A DNA stretch of 11,091 bases. Origin: Candidatus Puniceispirillum sp. GTDB taxonomy: Bacteria; Pseudomonadota; Alphaproteobacteria; Puniceispirillales; Puniceispirillaceae. The stretch spans positions 1 through 11,091 of the forward strand of contig JABJBD010000152.1 of NCBI GenBank assembly GCA_018668795.1, read 5' to 3'. This document shows, in pieces, positions 1 to 7,031 of the stretch (the stretch's first letter is position 1; each line of letters begins with the position of its first letter). The notes below the pieces were generated by a model. The model was given only the letters and a program-made list of their open reading frames with translations. It had not been told where the DNA came from and did not search any database. The translations under genes and the position numbers were made by a program.

Positions 1-23
1 AACCAATTGCGTCGTCGATTAGC

Positions 24-1007
24 CTATCTTCGCCAGATTGTGATTGAATTGCATAACCGATCCATTTCATCGCTATCACGCGGCAAGCCAAAACGCATTA
101 AGTCAGGCCATTCGCGGTACATACGCGTCCAAATTCCTGTTTTTGCAAGATGTGTATGTAAAGACAAAGCATCAACATCGCGGATCGTTTGAAACAGGGA
201 TGTACCACCGATAATTTCCAGATTCGCATTTGCCAGCACTTTGGCTAGCTCTGCAGATTGGCGTTCCAACGTGTCTTTATGAGCTTTGATCCATGTCTGA
301 TCCTGTAAAGCCTTGGTGCCCGCAATCAAAGCTACATTGTTAACAGCCCATGGCCCCAACATTTCGGTCAAGGAATCGCTGAGCATTTGGGACGCCATGG
401 CAAAACCCAAGCGCACACCAGCCAAGCCAAAGAATTTTCCAAATGATCGCAAATGAATGACGCGGGAAAAAGGGGATAGATCGGCAAGAATATTGGCACC
501 TTCTTCATTGTCCAAAAATGCACCATCAATAATCAGTAAACCGCCCTTAGCTTCAATATCCAAAGCCAAACCAACCAGATCACCATATTTGTCACCTGTC
601 GGATTGTTCGGAAACACAACAACCGCATAATCAGCCGCATCTGGCATGACATTGCCATCGACAATATGATGACCAGCATCAGCCCAGCAATGGGCATGCT
701 CATTATAGGTAGGTTGGCGAATCCACACTGTTCCAGTTTTCACCAGATGCGGAATGAGTTGTAAGAACGCCTGAGTGCCTGCCCCTGCTGTAACAGCAAG
801 CTGTTCAGGTACCCCATAGGCATGACGAGCCGCCGTAACACAGGCATCAAGTGTAGCCGCCGTTGGTAATGGCTGTAATGCGTCAACTTTAATCGGGGGT
901 AACGGATACATGATCGGGCTTATGCCTGTTGAAAGATCAAGCATATCATCAGGTGCAAAGCCATATTTGGCAGATGCAACGTCAATATTTCCCCCATGCT
1001 CACGCAT
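24..1007 (-). CDS. cobC: Threonine-phosphate decarboxylase CobC (PLP-dependent, cobalamin synthesis)
   Basis: A class I/II PLP-dependent enzyme of 327 residues. The family decarboxylates L-threonine-O-3-phosphate to (R)-1-amino-2-propanol phosphate, the linker joining the corrin ring to the nucleotide loop of cobalamin. The N-terminus (HGGN at 4-7, DLSTGIS at 24-30, PLPTAAT at 47-53) is typical of alphaproteobacterial CobC and separates it from HisC. NNPTG is at 134-138, D161 is the likely ligand of the pyridine nitrogen, K191 in SFGKFFGLAG is the Schiff-base lysine, and R199 lies in GVRLGF. The ATG at 1007 overlaps the end of the asparaginase gene by 8 nt, so the two are probably translationally coupled. 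One oddity is DGAFLD at 161-166, where DEAF/DEAY is usual. No other cobalamin gene is visible; a cbiB/cobD gene could lie just beyond the window start, but only 23 bases remain there. HisC is the alternative and less likely. Confidence 0.88.
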   Translation of the reverse strand: MREHGGNIDVASAKYGFAPDDMLDLSTGISPIMYPLPPIKVDALQPLPTAATLDACVTAARHAYGVPEQLAVTAGAGTQAFLQLIPHLVKTGTVWIRQPTYNEHAHCWADAGHHIVDGNVMPDAADYAVVVFPNNPTGDKYGDLVGLALDIEAKGGLLIIDGAFLDNEEGANILADLSPFSRVIHLRSFGKFFGLAGVRLGFAMASQMLSDSLTEMLGPWAVNNVALIAGTKALQDQTWIKAHKDTLERQSAELAKVLANANLEIIGGTSLFQTIRDVDALSLHTHLAKTGIWTRMYREWPDLMRFGLPRDSDEMDRLCNSITIWRR

Positions 1008-2055
1008 TTGAAACCATTATCCCGCCATCAACGGTAATGTCACCAATTTCATCACCTTCCCAATTACGCAAAATCGGTCTGAAAAAAGGATCAAGTGAAG
1101 CTGGCATGTCATAACCGATAGCATGTAATACCGCACCCAGCGCAACTTCGGCAGCGCGTGTCTGCCCGTCACGGCATTTCAGCATCACACCCAGACCAAG
1201 CTCATGAAGGGCGGCGGCATAAACGCCCTCGGCACCCGTTTTGGCAGTTATACTGGCACCAAAGGCGGTAGCAAGTGCGCTACAAAGCCGTCTTTCGCCC
1301 GCCAGCAAGAGTGGTGCCGATGCAATACCACGGGTTATTCGCGCACAGGCCTCAGCCCTATGTGGCGGTAATTGGTCATGATCAGCAAACAAAGCAAAAG
1401 CGCGCGCCCAGTTTCCCAGAGGCGCACTGACCGCTGGCGCGCCGCACCCATCAAAACCATGCGTAAAGCTCAAAATATCAACGCCTGTCATTGCATCCAA
1501 AACGCCAATGATTGATTGTTGTACTGGGTGCGTAATGGCCGCATAACCTTCATTTGTAACACCCATCAGATGCGCCAGCACCAGCATACCGCTATGTTTA
1601 CCACTGCAGTTATTATGGATACGTTCGGGCGCTTTCAGATTTTGCACCTGTTCGACCATAGCATTGCGTTCAATCGACCAATGCGCGCCACAAATTAGAC
1701 AGCTTGGTTCCAGATTAAATTTTTTAAGTAACTGCGATACAGCCGCGCTATGAATTGGCTGGCCATTATGGCTAGCACAGATGATTGACCATTCAGAATC
1801 TTCGATTGCAGGCATCATATCGCCTTGCACATATTTTTCGGCCAAGGCGATCGCCTGAAGAGGTTTCATCGCCGACCTTGGAAAAATAGGACGTTCGACA
1901 TCACCAAGGCCGATAATTACCTTGCCGTCAGCGTCGCATACCGCAATGTCAACCGCATGATAACTTTCCATCGTATGATTGCGGTTCACGTTTACAATCA
2001 ACGGCGCATCGCTATGCAACGGCAAGGTCTGGCGAGGTGTTATTATTTGAGTCAT
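1000..2055 (-). CDS. L-asparaginase, ReAV/thermolabile type (asparaginase II family)
   Basis: This 351-residue protein matches the Asparaginase_II family (Pfam PF06089), related to the Rhizobium etli enzyme ReAV and unrelated to the E. coli AnsA/AnsB or plant types. It hydrolyses L-asparagine to aspartate and ammonia, probably in the cytoplasm since no signal peptide is seen. The expected residues are present: the beta-lactamase-like S61-x-x-K64 pair in FPRSAMKPLQA, S95 in CASHNG, C150 and K153 in NNCSGKH, C204 in GFDGCGAP, and K272 in TAKTGAEGV. In ReAV these correspond, as I recall, to the two Ser-Lys tandems and the Cys/Lys/Cys zinc site. ATG 2055 was preferred over an in-frame TTG at 2103 because it has a TAGG sequence 6 nt upstream and gives a family-typical N-terminus (LIVNVNRNHTMESYHAVD). 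It overlaps cobC by 8 nt, and 105 nt separate it from the upstream fusion gene. Confidence 0.9.
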   Translation of the reverse strand: MTQIITPRQTLPLHSDAPLIVNVNRNHTMESYHAVDIAVCDADGKVIIGLGDVERPIFPRSAMKPLQAIALAEKYVQGDMMPAIEDSEWSIICASHNGQPIHSAAVSQLLKKFNLEPSCLICGAHWSIERNAMVEQVQNLKAPERIHNNCSGKHSGMLVLAHLMGVTNEGYAAITHPVQQSIIGVLDAMTGVDILSFTHGFDGCGAPAVSAPLGNWARAFALFADHDQLPPHRAEACARITRGIASAPLLLAGERRLCSALATAFGASITAKTGAEGVYAAALHELGLGVMLKCRDGQTRAAEVALGAVLHAIGYDMPASLDPFFRPILRNWEGDEIGDITVDGGIMVSNA

Positions 2056-2088
2056 TAAATGCCTACAGAATGGAATATCAGCCAGCTG

Positions 2089-2117
2089 GATACTGGCAAA
2101 CAATATATGTTTGTCAA
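2089..2117 (-). promoter_or_regulatory. Weak candidate promoter upstream of the asparaginase gene
   Basis: On the minus strand a perfect TTGACA (2117-2112) lies about 60 nt before ATG 2055. At 17 nt spacing the -10 position reads AGTATC, and at 19 nt TATCCA, both poor matches. If real it would start transcription downstream of the alternative TTG at 2103, favouring ATG 2055. The asparaginase could instead be read through from the fusion gene. Confidence 0.2.
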
Positions 2118-2160
2118 CCTGTTCATCGATTGCTCACAAGCAGAACAATCATGGGCAACC

Positions 2161-5100
2161 CTATGCATCATTTATGATCTGTGCTTCATGCATAATGCTA
2201 TCAAGGCGCGACAACAAAAGATCAGCGTCTGCTTGATTAATTGTCAATGGGGGGCGGATTTTCAGCACATTATCCCATGGGCCATCTGTACCAATGAGAA
2301 TTCGATATGCCCGTAACCGATTTGAAACATATACAGCTAGCTGCGTTGCGGGGGTTTTGCTCGTGCGATCAGTGACTAATTCTATGCCCGTAAATAGTCC
2401 CATGCCGCGAACATCGCCAATAATCGGATATTTGTCCTGTAGCTTGCGATACCCATCTAACAAATGATGACCGATAGTTTCAGCGTTTTTCTGTAAATTT
2501 TCTTCATCAATAATATTCAACACCTCGGCACCTATCAGGCAGGCCAGTGTGGTGCCACCAAATGTTGAGAAAAACTCCATTCCAGTGACGAATGAGTCAG
2601 CGATTGCCTTGGTTGTTGCGACAACACCGATAGGGTGGCCATTACCAACGGGCTTGCCAAGAACAACCATGTCGGGACTGGCATCTTGCTTCTCGAACCC
2701 CCAATAAACATGCCCAAGCCGACCAAGCCCCGTTTGCACTTCATCAGCGATACATACACCACCTGCTTTGCGAACACGCGCATATACCTCTTTCAGATAA
2801 CCTTGTGGCGGGATGATCTGCCCACCCACACTAGGGAAACTTTCGGCAATAAAACCCGCAAGGCCAGCCCCTTTTTTGCCAATCGCCACTACGGCATCAT
2901 CAATAGCAGCCGCATATTTAGCACCTGCTTGACGGTCATCATACCCAAAGCGCCCACGGTAGGGGTCAGCCACCTCGATCACCTCAACCCAGTCAGGTGC
3001 CCCCTCGCCGCCTGGCCCGTTAAATTTATAAGGGCTTATATCAATCGTTCCCGTGGTGTGACCATGATAGGCGTGATCCTGAACAATCATATGTTTCTGG
3101 CCAGTATGTGCCCGCGCCAGACGAAGCGCCAATTCATTGGCTTCTGATCCTGAGGTCAGAAAATAAAAATGATCAAGATGTGTTGGCAATCGCGCCCGCA
3201 AAGCGTCTGCAAATTTTATCTGCGCTGGATGTAGATACCGCGTATTCGTATTAATCATTTGTAGCTGGCGCGCGGCGATTGCCTGTAAGCGCGGATGTGC
3301 ATGCCCAACATGCGGCACATTGTTATAGGCATCAAGATAGGTGCGGCCATATTGGTCATAAAGATAATTACGCCAGCCACGCAATAACATGACTGGTGCT
3401 TTGTATGACAACTTCAGATTCGCACCAAAACGTTCCGCGCGTGCTGTTTCCGCATCCTGGGTGCTGGCTATGTTATAAAGCATGCGCGCTTCGTCCAGCC
3501 CAAGCAAAACCGCCGGATTGGGGTATAAAGTGACATAAAGAGCTAGATCATCCGGATCGGCAACACCAGGCCAATCATCGCCATGCAATATAAGGCTGAT
3601 ACCAAGTTGAAAATGCAGATGCGGTTGCCAACCACCATTAACCTCAACTGATCCAAGCGCGGCAAATTTTGTGCCTTTGGCGATGGTCAGCCCCGGTGTA
3701 AGCCCCGCTATTGTATGCGGGTCAAGATGACCATATAGCGTATAAAAATCATCACCATCAGCAGTCTTATGGGCAAGCACAACGACACCGCCATAATTCA
3801 GACGTTGCGCGCGATCAACCGCGCTCACCACAATGCCATCATAAGGCGCAAACACATTCTGACCAGAAGCGGCAAACACATCAATGCCCAGATGCATAGT
3901 GCGCCGCCCATCAACAGGATGTGATGCGGTCAGGAAAGCATCCTCGGTGTACACCAAACGCGGCTCAAGATAATGCCCTACCTGCGCCTTGGACATTTTG
4001 TCATCTTGCGACGCTATCAGGCTGATAGCTTCAGCGTTAGTTAGATTCGTGGGATTCTGTGGCAAAGTTGAATCGCCAACCGCGCATGAACAAAGTGGCA
4101 TATCAGCAAGGTCAAAACCAAAAACAGGCGCAAAATCAGCTTTGTTATTATTGATCCAGTCTAAAGTCTGCGCGGCAGATGAGGTAATATCCAGCCCACA
4201 TGCCAACCGCAACCGCGCTGTTACTTCATCATTTCCGATATACTGGAATTGATGCAAGAAAGCGCGGATTGGCGCTTGTGACACCATCACATAAGAATCA
4301 TCAGGTCGCTCTTTCGCCATCATGCCTGCATTCACCATGCTAACGGCAAGCCGTGTCAGCAATAAAGGATAAACCAGTGCTATATCGTCAGCGGTCAATG
4401 GATAAGCGCGATGATAGCCAGCTACAACTGCACATAATTTTTCTAGTGGGCGCGGATCACCCAGAACCATATAAGCTGCCAAAATGGCTAGATCACAGAC
4501 AGCAGGCGCCTCAATCATATCGCCAAAATCAACAATTCCTGTCAAAGACGGCTTTGGCGTCATAGTGTCAAAATCCATTGCAGGCGTTACCAGTAGATTA
4601 TAATCATTAGGATCATTATGGATTGGCGTTTTAGGCCGTTTTGCAAGTGTGCCAACGCAATGCGTGCGGTATTCTTCAATGATCTTGCCGACAATCTGCC
4701 GGTCAGTCAGGTCGTCTATAACCGAGATATGAGGATAAACCCAATCGGCACATGTTAAATCCCATTTCATCTCACGCGATAAGCCCGGATGCGTGAAATC
4801 GGCAAGAGCGACTGTGACCTGACCGCATTTATAACCTATTTCATCAAGCAATATGCTGTTATGCGGGCAGATATCAGCAAGCGGCTTGCCATCTAGGCTA
4901 GTGATTATCCAGACCAGACGTTCTTGTCCGTCGGTATCAGCCGCCATAAAATAGGGATGACCATCTTTGGTCGGTATGACTCGTGGCACCGGCACATCTG
5001 GCGCAGTCTTGGTGATATGTGCAAGCGCCGCAATCTGCATCTCGACATGCGATAATGGACAATCATGTGCCGTGATTTTGGCAACAGCAACAAGCTTGTC

Positions 5101-5238
5101 CTGATCGAAAACACCTATATTGGTATCATATTCCCCATTTAAGCGCAGCAATTTGCCTGTCACATCGAACTGCGACGCAAATATTTGTTTCCAATGCGCC
5201 ATATCCAGCGGTGATAATGTTGGGGTTTCGGCAGACAT
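2161..5238 (-). CDS. Three-domain fusion: APH-like kinase, M23 metallopeptidase, class III aminotransferase/phospho-lyase
   Basis: A 1025-residue protein (numbered from ATG 5238) with three recognisable domains. Residues about 15-310 form an aminoglycoside/choline-kinase-like phosphotransferase, with the Brenner motif HNDPNDYN (H207, D209, N214) and DFGD at 237-240. Residues about 420-575 form an M23 (LytM) peptidase with H449xxxD453, H504 in YGHL and H540-L-H542, so the zinc and catalytic histidines look intact. Residues about 600-1025 form a class III PLP aminotransferase with TSGSEAN (695-701), HAYHG (722-726), D832 in ADEVQTG and PLP lysine K862 in VVLGKP. The C-terminal domain resembles the AGXT2L1/AGXT2L2 phospho-lyases that act on phosphoethanolamine and phosphohydroxylysine, and the kinase resembles hydroxylysine/choline kinases. 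I infer phosphorylation of an amino alcohol followed by phosphate elimination. No signal peptide is visible, so the peptidase domain appears cytoplasmic. In-frame ATGs also occur at 5307 and 5268; 5238 was chosen for its upstream GTGAG and because a candidate -10 box overlaps 5307. The substrate is unknown. Confidence 0.88.
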   Translation of the reverse strand: MSAETPTLSPLDMAHWKQIFASQFDVTGKLLRLNGEYDTNIGVFDQDKLVAVAKITAHDCPLSHVEMQIAALAHITKTAPDVPVPRVIPTKDGHPYFMAADTDGQERLVWIITSLDGKPLADICPHNSILLDEIGYKCGQVTVALADFTHPGLSREMKWDLTCADWVYPHISVIDDLTDRQIVGKIIEEYRTHCVGTLAKRPKTPIHNDPNDYNLLVTPAMDFDTMTPKPSLTGIVDFGDMIEAPAVCDLAILAAYMVLGDPRPLEKLCAVVAGYHRAYPLTADDIALVYPLLLTRLAVSMVNAGMMAKERPDDSYVMVSQAPIRAFLHQFQYIGNDEVTARLRLACGLDITSSAAQTLDWINNNKADFAPVFGFDLADMPLCSCAVGDSTLPQNPTNLTNAEAISLIASQDDKMSKAQVGHYLEPRLVYTEDAFLTASHPVDGRRTMHLGIDVFAASGQNVFAPYDGIVVSAVDRAQRLNYGGVVVLAHKTADGDDFYTLYGHLDPHTIAGLTPGLTIAKGTKFAALGSVEVNGGWQPHLHFQLGISLILHGDDWPGVADPDDLALYVTLYPNPAVLLGLDEARMLYNIASTQDAETARAERFGANLKLSYKAPVMLLRGWRNYLYDQYGRTYLDAYNNVPHVGHAHPRLQAIAARQLQMINTNTRYLHPAQIKFADALRARLPTHLDHFYFLTSGSEANELALRLARAHTGQKHMIVQDHAYHGHTTGTIDISPYKFNGPGGEGAPDWVEVIEVADPYRGRFGYDDRQAGAKYAAAIDDAVVAIGKKGAGLAGFIAESFPSVGGQIIPPQGYLKEVYARVRKAGGVCIADEVQTGLGRLGHVYWGFEKQDASPDMVVLGKPVGNGHPIGVVATTKAIADSFVTGMEFFSTFGGTTLACLIGAEVLNIIDEENLQKNAETIGHHLLDGYRKLQDKYPIIGDVRGMGLFTGIELVTDRTSKTPATQLAVYVSNRLRAYRILIGTDGPWDNVLKIRPPLTINQADADLLLSRLDSIMHEAQIINDA

Positions 5239-5283
5239 TACGGGCTCACTCACTTTACTAAAAGACATATGCTGACAGGTTTT

Positions 5284-5312
5284 TTGACAGTCGAACACAT
5301 ACATCATACAAC
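5284..5312 (+). promoter_or_regulatory. Candidate sigma70-type promoter for the SDR-SnoaL pair
   Basis: A perfect TTGACA (5284-5289) is followed by a 17 nt spacer and TACAAC (5307-5312, four of six matches to TATAAT). Transcription would start near 5319, leaving a leader of about 45 nt before ATG 5364, with GTGGA about 8-10 nt ahead of that start. The -10 box overlaps the candidate -10 of the opposite promoter. Called by eye. Confidence 0.4.
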
Positions 5313-5331
5313 AAGATCATCAACCTGCCGA
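5303..5331 (-). promoter_or_regulatory. Candidate promoter for the kinase-peptidase-aminotransferase gene
   Basis: On the minus strand TCGGCA (5331-5326, four of six to TTGACA), a 17 nt spacer and TATGAT (5308-5303, five of six to TATAAT) are seen. The -10 box overlaps the possible start codon at 5307, so the gene would have to begin at 5268 or 5238. Called by eye. Confidence 0.35.
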
Positions 5332-5363
5332 TCATTACGCCCAATTTACAGTGGAAATGTGTT

Positions 5364-6104
5364 ATGCGCCATTATTTCATCACCGGAGTCAGTTCAGGCA
5401 TAGGTGCCGCCTTGGTGTCGGCCTTGAGTCCAGATGCGAACATCACGGGCGTTGCACGGCGTCAGGATCGGCTTGATGCCCTATCAAAAAAACATGCCCA
5501 TTTTCATCCTATCGCCGCAGATGTAACTGATGCCAAAGCAATGCGAACTGCTGTCAAGGAAGCCATAAAAACTTTTGGACCCATTGACGTAGCTATCCTT
5601 AATGCTGGTATTTATACACCGCAAGATGGCAACAAAATTGATCCGGCAGTTTACCACCAGCACATGAATGTTAATTATATGGGCGTTGTTAATACATTAG
5701 CACCAATCGTTACCAATATGATTACACAAAAACAAGGACATATAGCCATTACATCATCTGTTGCTGGATGGCGAGGCTTACCTAAATCAGCAGCCTATGG
5801 CCCCACCAAAGCTGCCCTCATTTCGCTGGCAGAATCACTTTATTTTGATCTCACTCCCCGCGGGATAAAGCTACAGGTCATTTGCCCCGGCTTTGTCGAA
5901 AGTGAAGCCACCGCAGTAAATGATTTTAAGATGCCTGATTTACTTTCAAGTGATCAGGCTGCCGCGCATATTCTTAGTGGGCTAAAACATGATAATTTTA
6001 TTGTCGATTTTCCAAAATCATTTACCCGCAAAATGAAGTTTTTGAAATATCTGCCAGATCGGCTGTTTTTCAAATTTGTCGCGCGGCAAACCGGACATAA
6101 TTAG
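5364..6104 (+). CDS. Short-chain dehydrogenase/reductase (SDR family)
   Basis: A complete classical SDR of 246 residues, expected to be a soluble NAD(P)-dependent oxidoreductase. The Rossmann nucleotide-binding motif TGVSSGIG is at 7-14, NAG at 80-82, and the catalytic S132, Y145 and K149 lie in ITSSVAG and YGPTK. ARR at 31-33 after the second strand suggests NADP(H) preference, which is inference. The C-terminus is basic and aromatic (RKMKFLKYLPDRLFFKFVA), which could favour membrane contact. The SnoaL-like gene follows after 2 nt. SDR and SnoaL/NTF2-like genes commonly accompany flavoprotein-DUF1365-CFA clusters in proteobacteria, so a role in lipid modification is likely. The substrate cannot be told from sequence. 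Confidence 0.9.
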   Translation: MRHYFITGVSSGIGAALVSALSPDANITGVARRQDRLDALSKKHAHFHPIAADVTDAKAMRTAVKEAIKTFGPIDVAILNAGIYTPQDGNKIDPAVYHQHMNVNYMGVVNTLAPIVTNMITQKQGHIAITSSVAGWRGLPKSAAYGPTKAALISLAESLYFDLTPRGIKLQVICPGFVESEATAVNDFKMPDLLSSDQAAAHILSGLKHDNFIVDFPKSFTRKMKFLKYLPDRLFFKFVARQTGHN

Positions 6105-6106
6105 CC

Positions 6107-6553
6107 ATGAACGCTAATCAACAAACGGACATTATCAAAGCCTATGTCGCCGCCTTCACCACTTTGCGCGCCAATAATATTGATACGCTTTTGAAAATGA
6201 TTGATGATAATGTGCGCTTTAGCGATCCATTTAATGATGTATATGGGAAGGTCGGTTTTCAGGCTATTTTTGATCATATGTTCAAAACCTGTGATAATCC
6301 GTGCTTTGTCGTGACAGACATTGCGCATTCAGATCAGGTGGCATATCTGCGTTGGGATATGACCGCCACCTTAAAAAACTGGCCTAAATCTGGGCTTTTT
6401 CTGTCAGGTATGAGTGAAATACATATTGGTGACAATGGATTGATAAGCGCACATATCGATCATTGGGACAGCGCGAGTCAGCTACTGGCAAAGCTACCTA
6501 TCATTAATGTTTTGATCCATCCGATTCTTCGTCGCTTCAGGATACCGGTCTAA
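6107..6553 (+). CDS. SnoaL/NTF2-like fold protein
   Basis: A 148-residue protein with the pattern of a SnoaL-like/nuclear-transport-factor-2 domain: an N-terminal helix (YVAAFTTLRANNIDTLLKMI), then VRFSDPFNDVYGK at 36-48, and a C-terminal strand containing HIDHWDSASQL (116-126). Such cone-shaped domains bind small hydrophobic ligands or act as isomerases or cyclases. No signal peptide is seen. ATG 6107 follows the SDR stop by 2 nt with no clear Shine-Dalgarno sequence, so translation probably depends on the SDR. Its last 17 bp overlap the opposite-strand DUF3833 gene. It probably serves the neighbouring fatty-acid-modifying enzymes, but its role there is undefined. Confidence 0.8.
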   Translation: MNANQQTDIIKAYVAAFTTLRANNIDTLLKMIDDNVRFSDPFNDVYGKVGFQAIFDHMFKTCDNPCFVVTDIAHSDQVAYLRWDMTATLKNWPKSGLFLSGMSEIHIGDNGLISAHIDHWDSASQLLAKLPIINVLIHPILRRFRIPV

Positions 6554-7031
6554 AGCTAATCAAAACTTCACCAAGTAAAAAACCCCATTTCAATACTTTT
6601 GCACGATTGACCAGAATGGCGCCATCCTGCAATGCCATCACATCGTCGAACGTGACCGTCACCTTACAGCCAAACATCGGCAGATTGAATTTATAACGCC
6701 AGCTCAAAACGTTATTGGTCAAAACGCCTTTTGCGTGACCAACAACATCAGCACATTCACCACGATAAACACCGCCTTCAAGCGCTGTTACTGTCCATTG
6801 ACGGGTTTCAAACTCGCCATCATCATAAACAAAATATTCATCAAGAATAAATCCATCATCGGTACGACGCCCGTCAATCGTAACGCGAAACTGACGCTGA
6901 ACAGTACCAAATCGGTCAATAAAAAGACCAAAAGCGGTTAATTGACCGTCAAAATACTGCTCAGGCAGAAATGATGGAATGTCAATTTTTGCACCTGATG
7001 GCACATCATCTTTTATGTTTGTCTTAGCCAT
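6537..7031 (-). CDS. DUF3833 family protein
   Basis: A 164-residue protein matching DUF3833 over its whole length: YFDGQLTAFGLFIDRFG (26-42), DEYFVYDDGEFETRQW (64-79), ADVVGHAKG (94-102) and WRYKFNLP (111-118). The family recurs at the end of flavoprotein-DUF1365-CFA operons, but its biochemical role is not known to me. Many members start with a lipoprotein signal peptide; this one starts MAKTNIKDDVPSG, with no hydrophobic stretch and no lipobox cysteine, so it looks cytoplasmic. The start codon overlaps the methyltransferase stop by 1 nt (TAATG), implying translational coupling. It is the last gene of the four-gene operon. Confidence 0.82.
   Translation of the reverse strand: MAKTNIKDDVPSGAKIDIPSFLPEQYFDGQLTAFGLFIDRFGTVQRQFRVTIDGRRTDDGFILDEYFVYDDGEFETRQWTVTALEGGVYRGECADVVGHAKGVLTNNVLSWRYKFNLPMFGCKVTVTFDDVMALQDGAILVNRAKVLKWGFLLGEVLISFRPVS

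Noticed and set aside
2081..2097. Small inverted repeat GCCAG/CTGGC containing the palindrome CCAGCTGG
   Set aside because: Only 5 bp arms; such repeats are expected by chance and nothing nearby supports a function.
2056..2103. Extended asparaginase starting at TTG 2103
   Set aside because: The extra 16 residues precede the usual family start, and ATG 2055 has a better upstream sequence.
2128..2150. Hairpin GATTGCTC/GAACAATC as a terminator of the fusion gene
   Set aside because: The stem has a mismatch, is AT-rich, and no T-run follows on the minus strand.
2635..3147. Plus-strand open frame of 170 codons opposite the aminotransferase domain
   Set aside because: No family resemblance, and it lies antisense to strongly conserved coding sequence.
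5239..5307. Longer fusion protein starting at ATG 5307
   Set aside because: No Shine-Dalgarno sequence is visible, and a five-of-six -10 box overlaps that codon.
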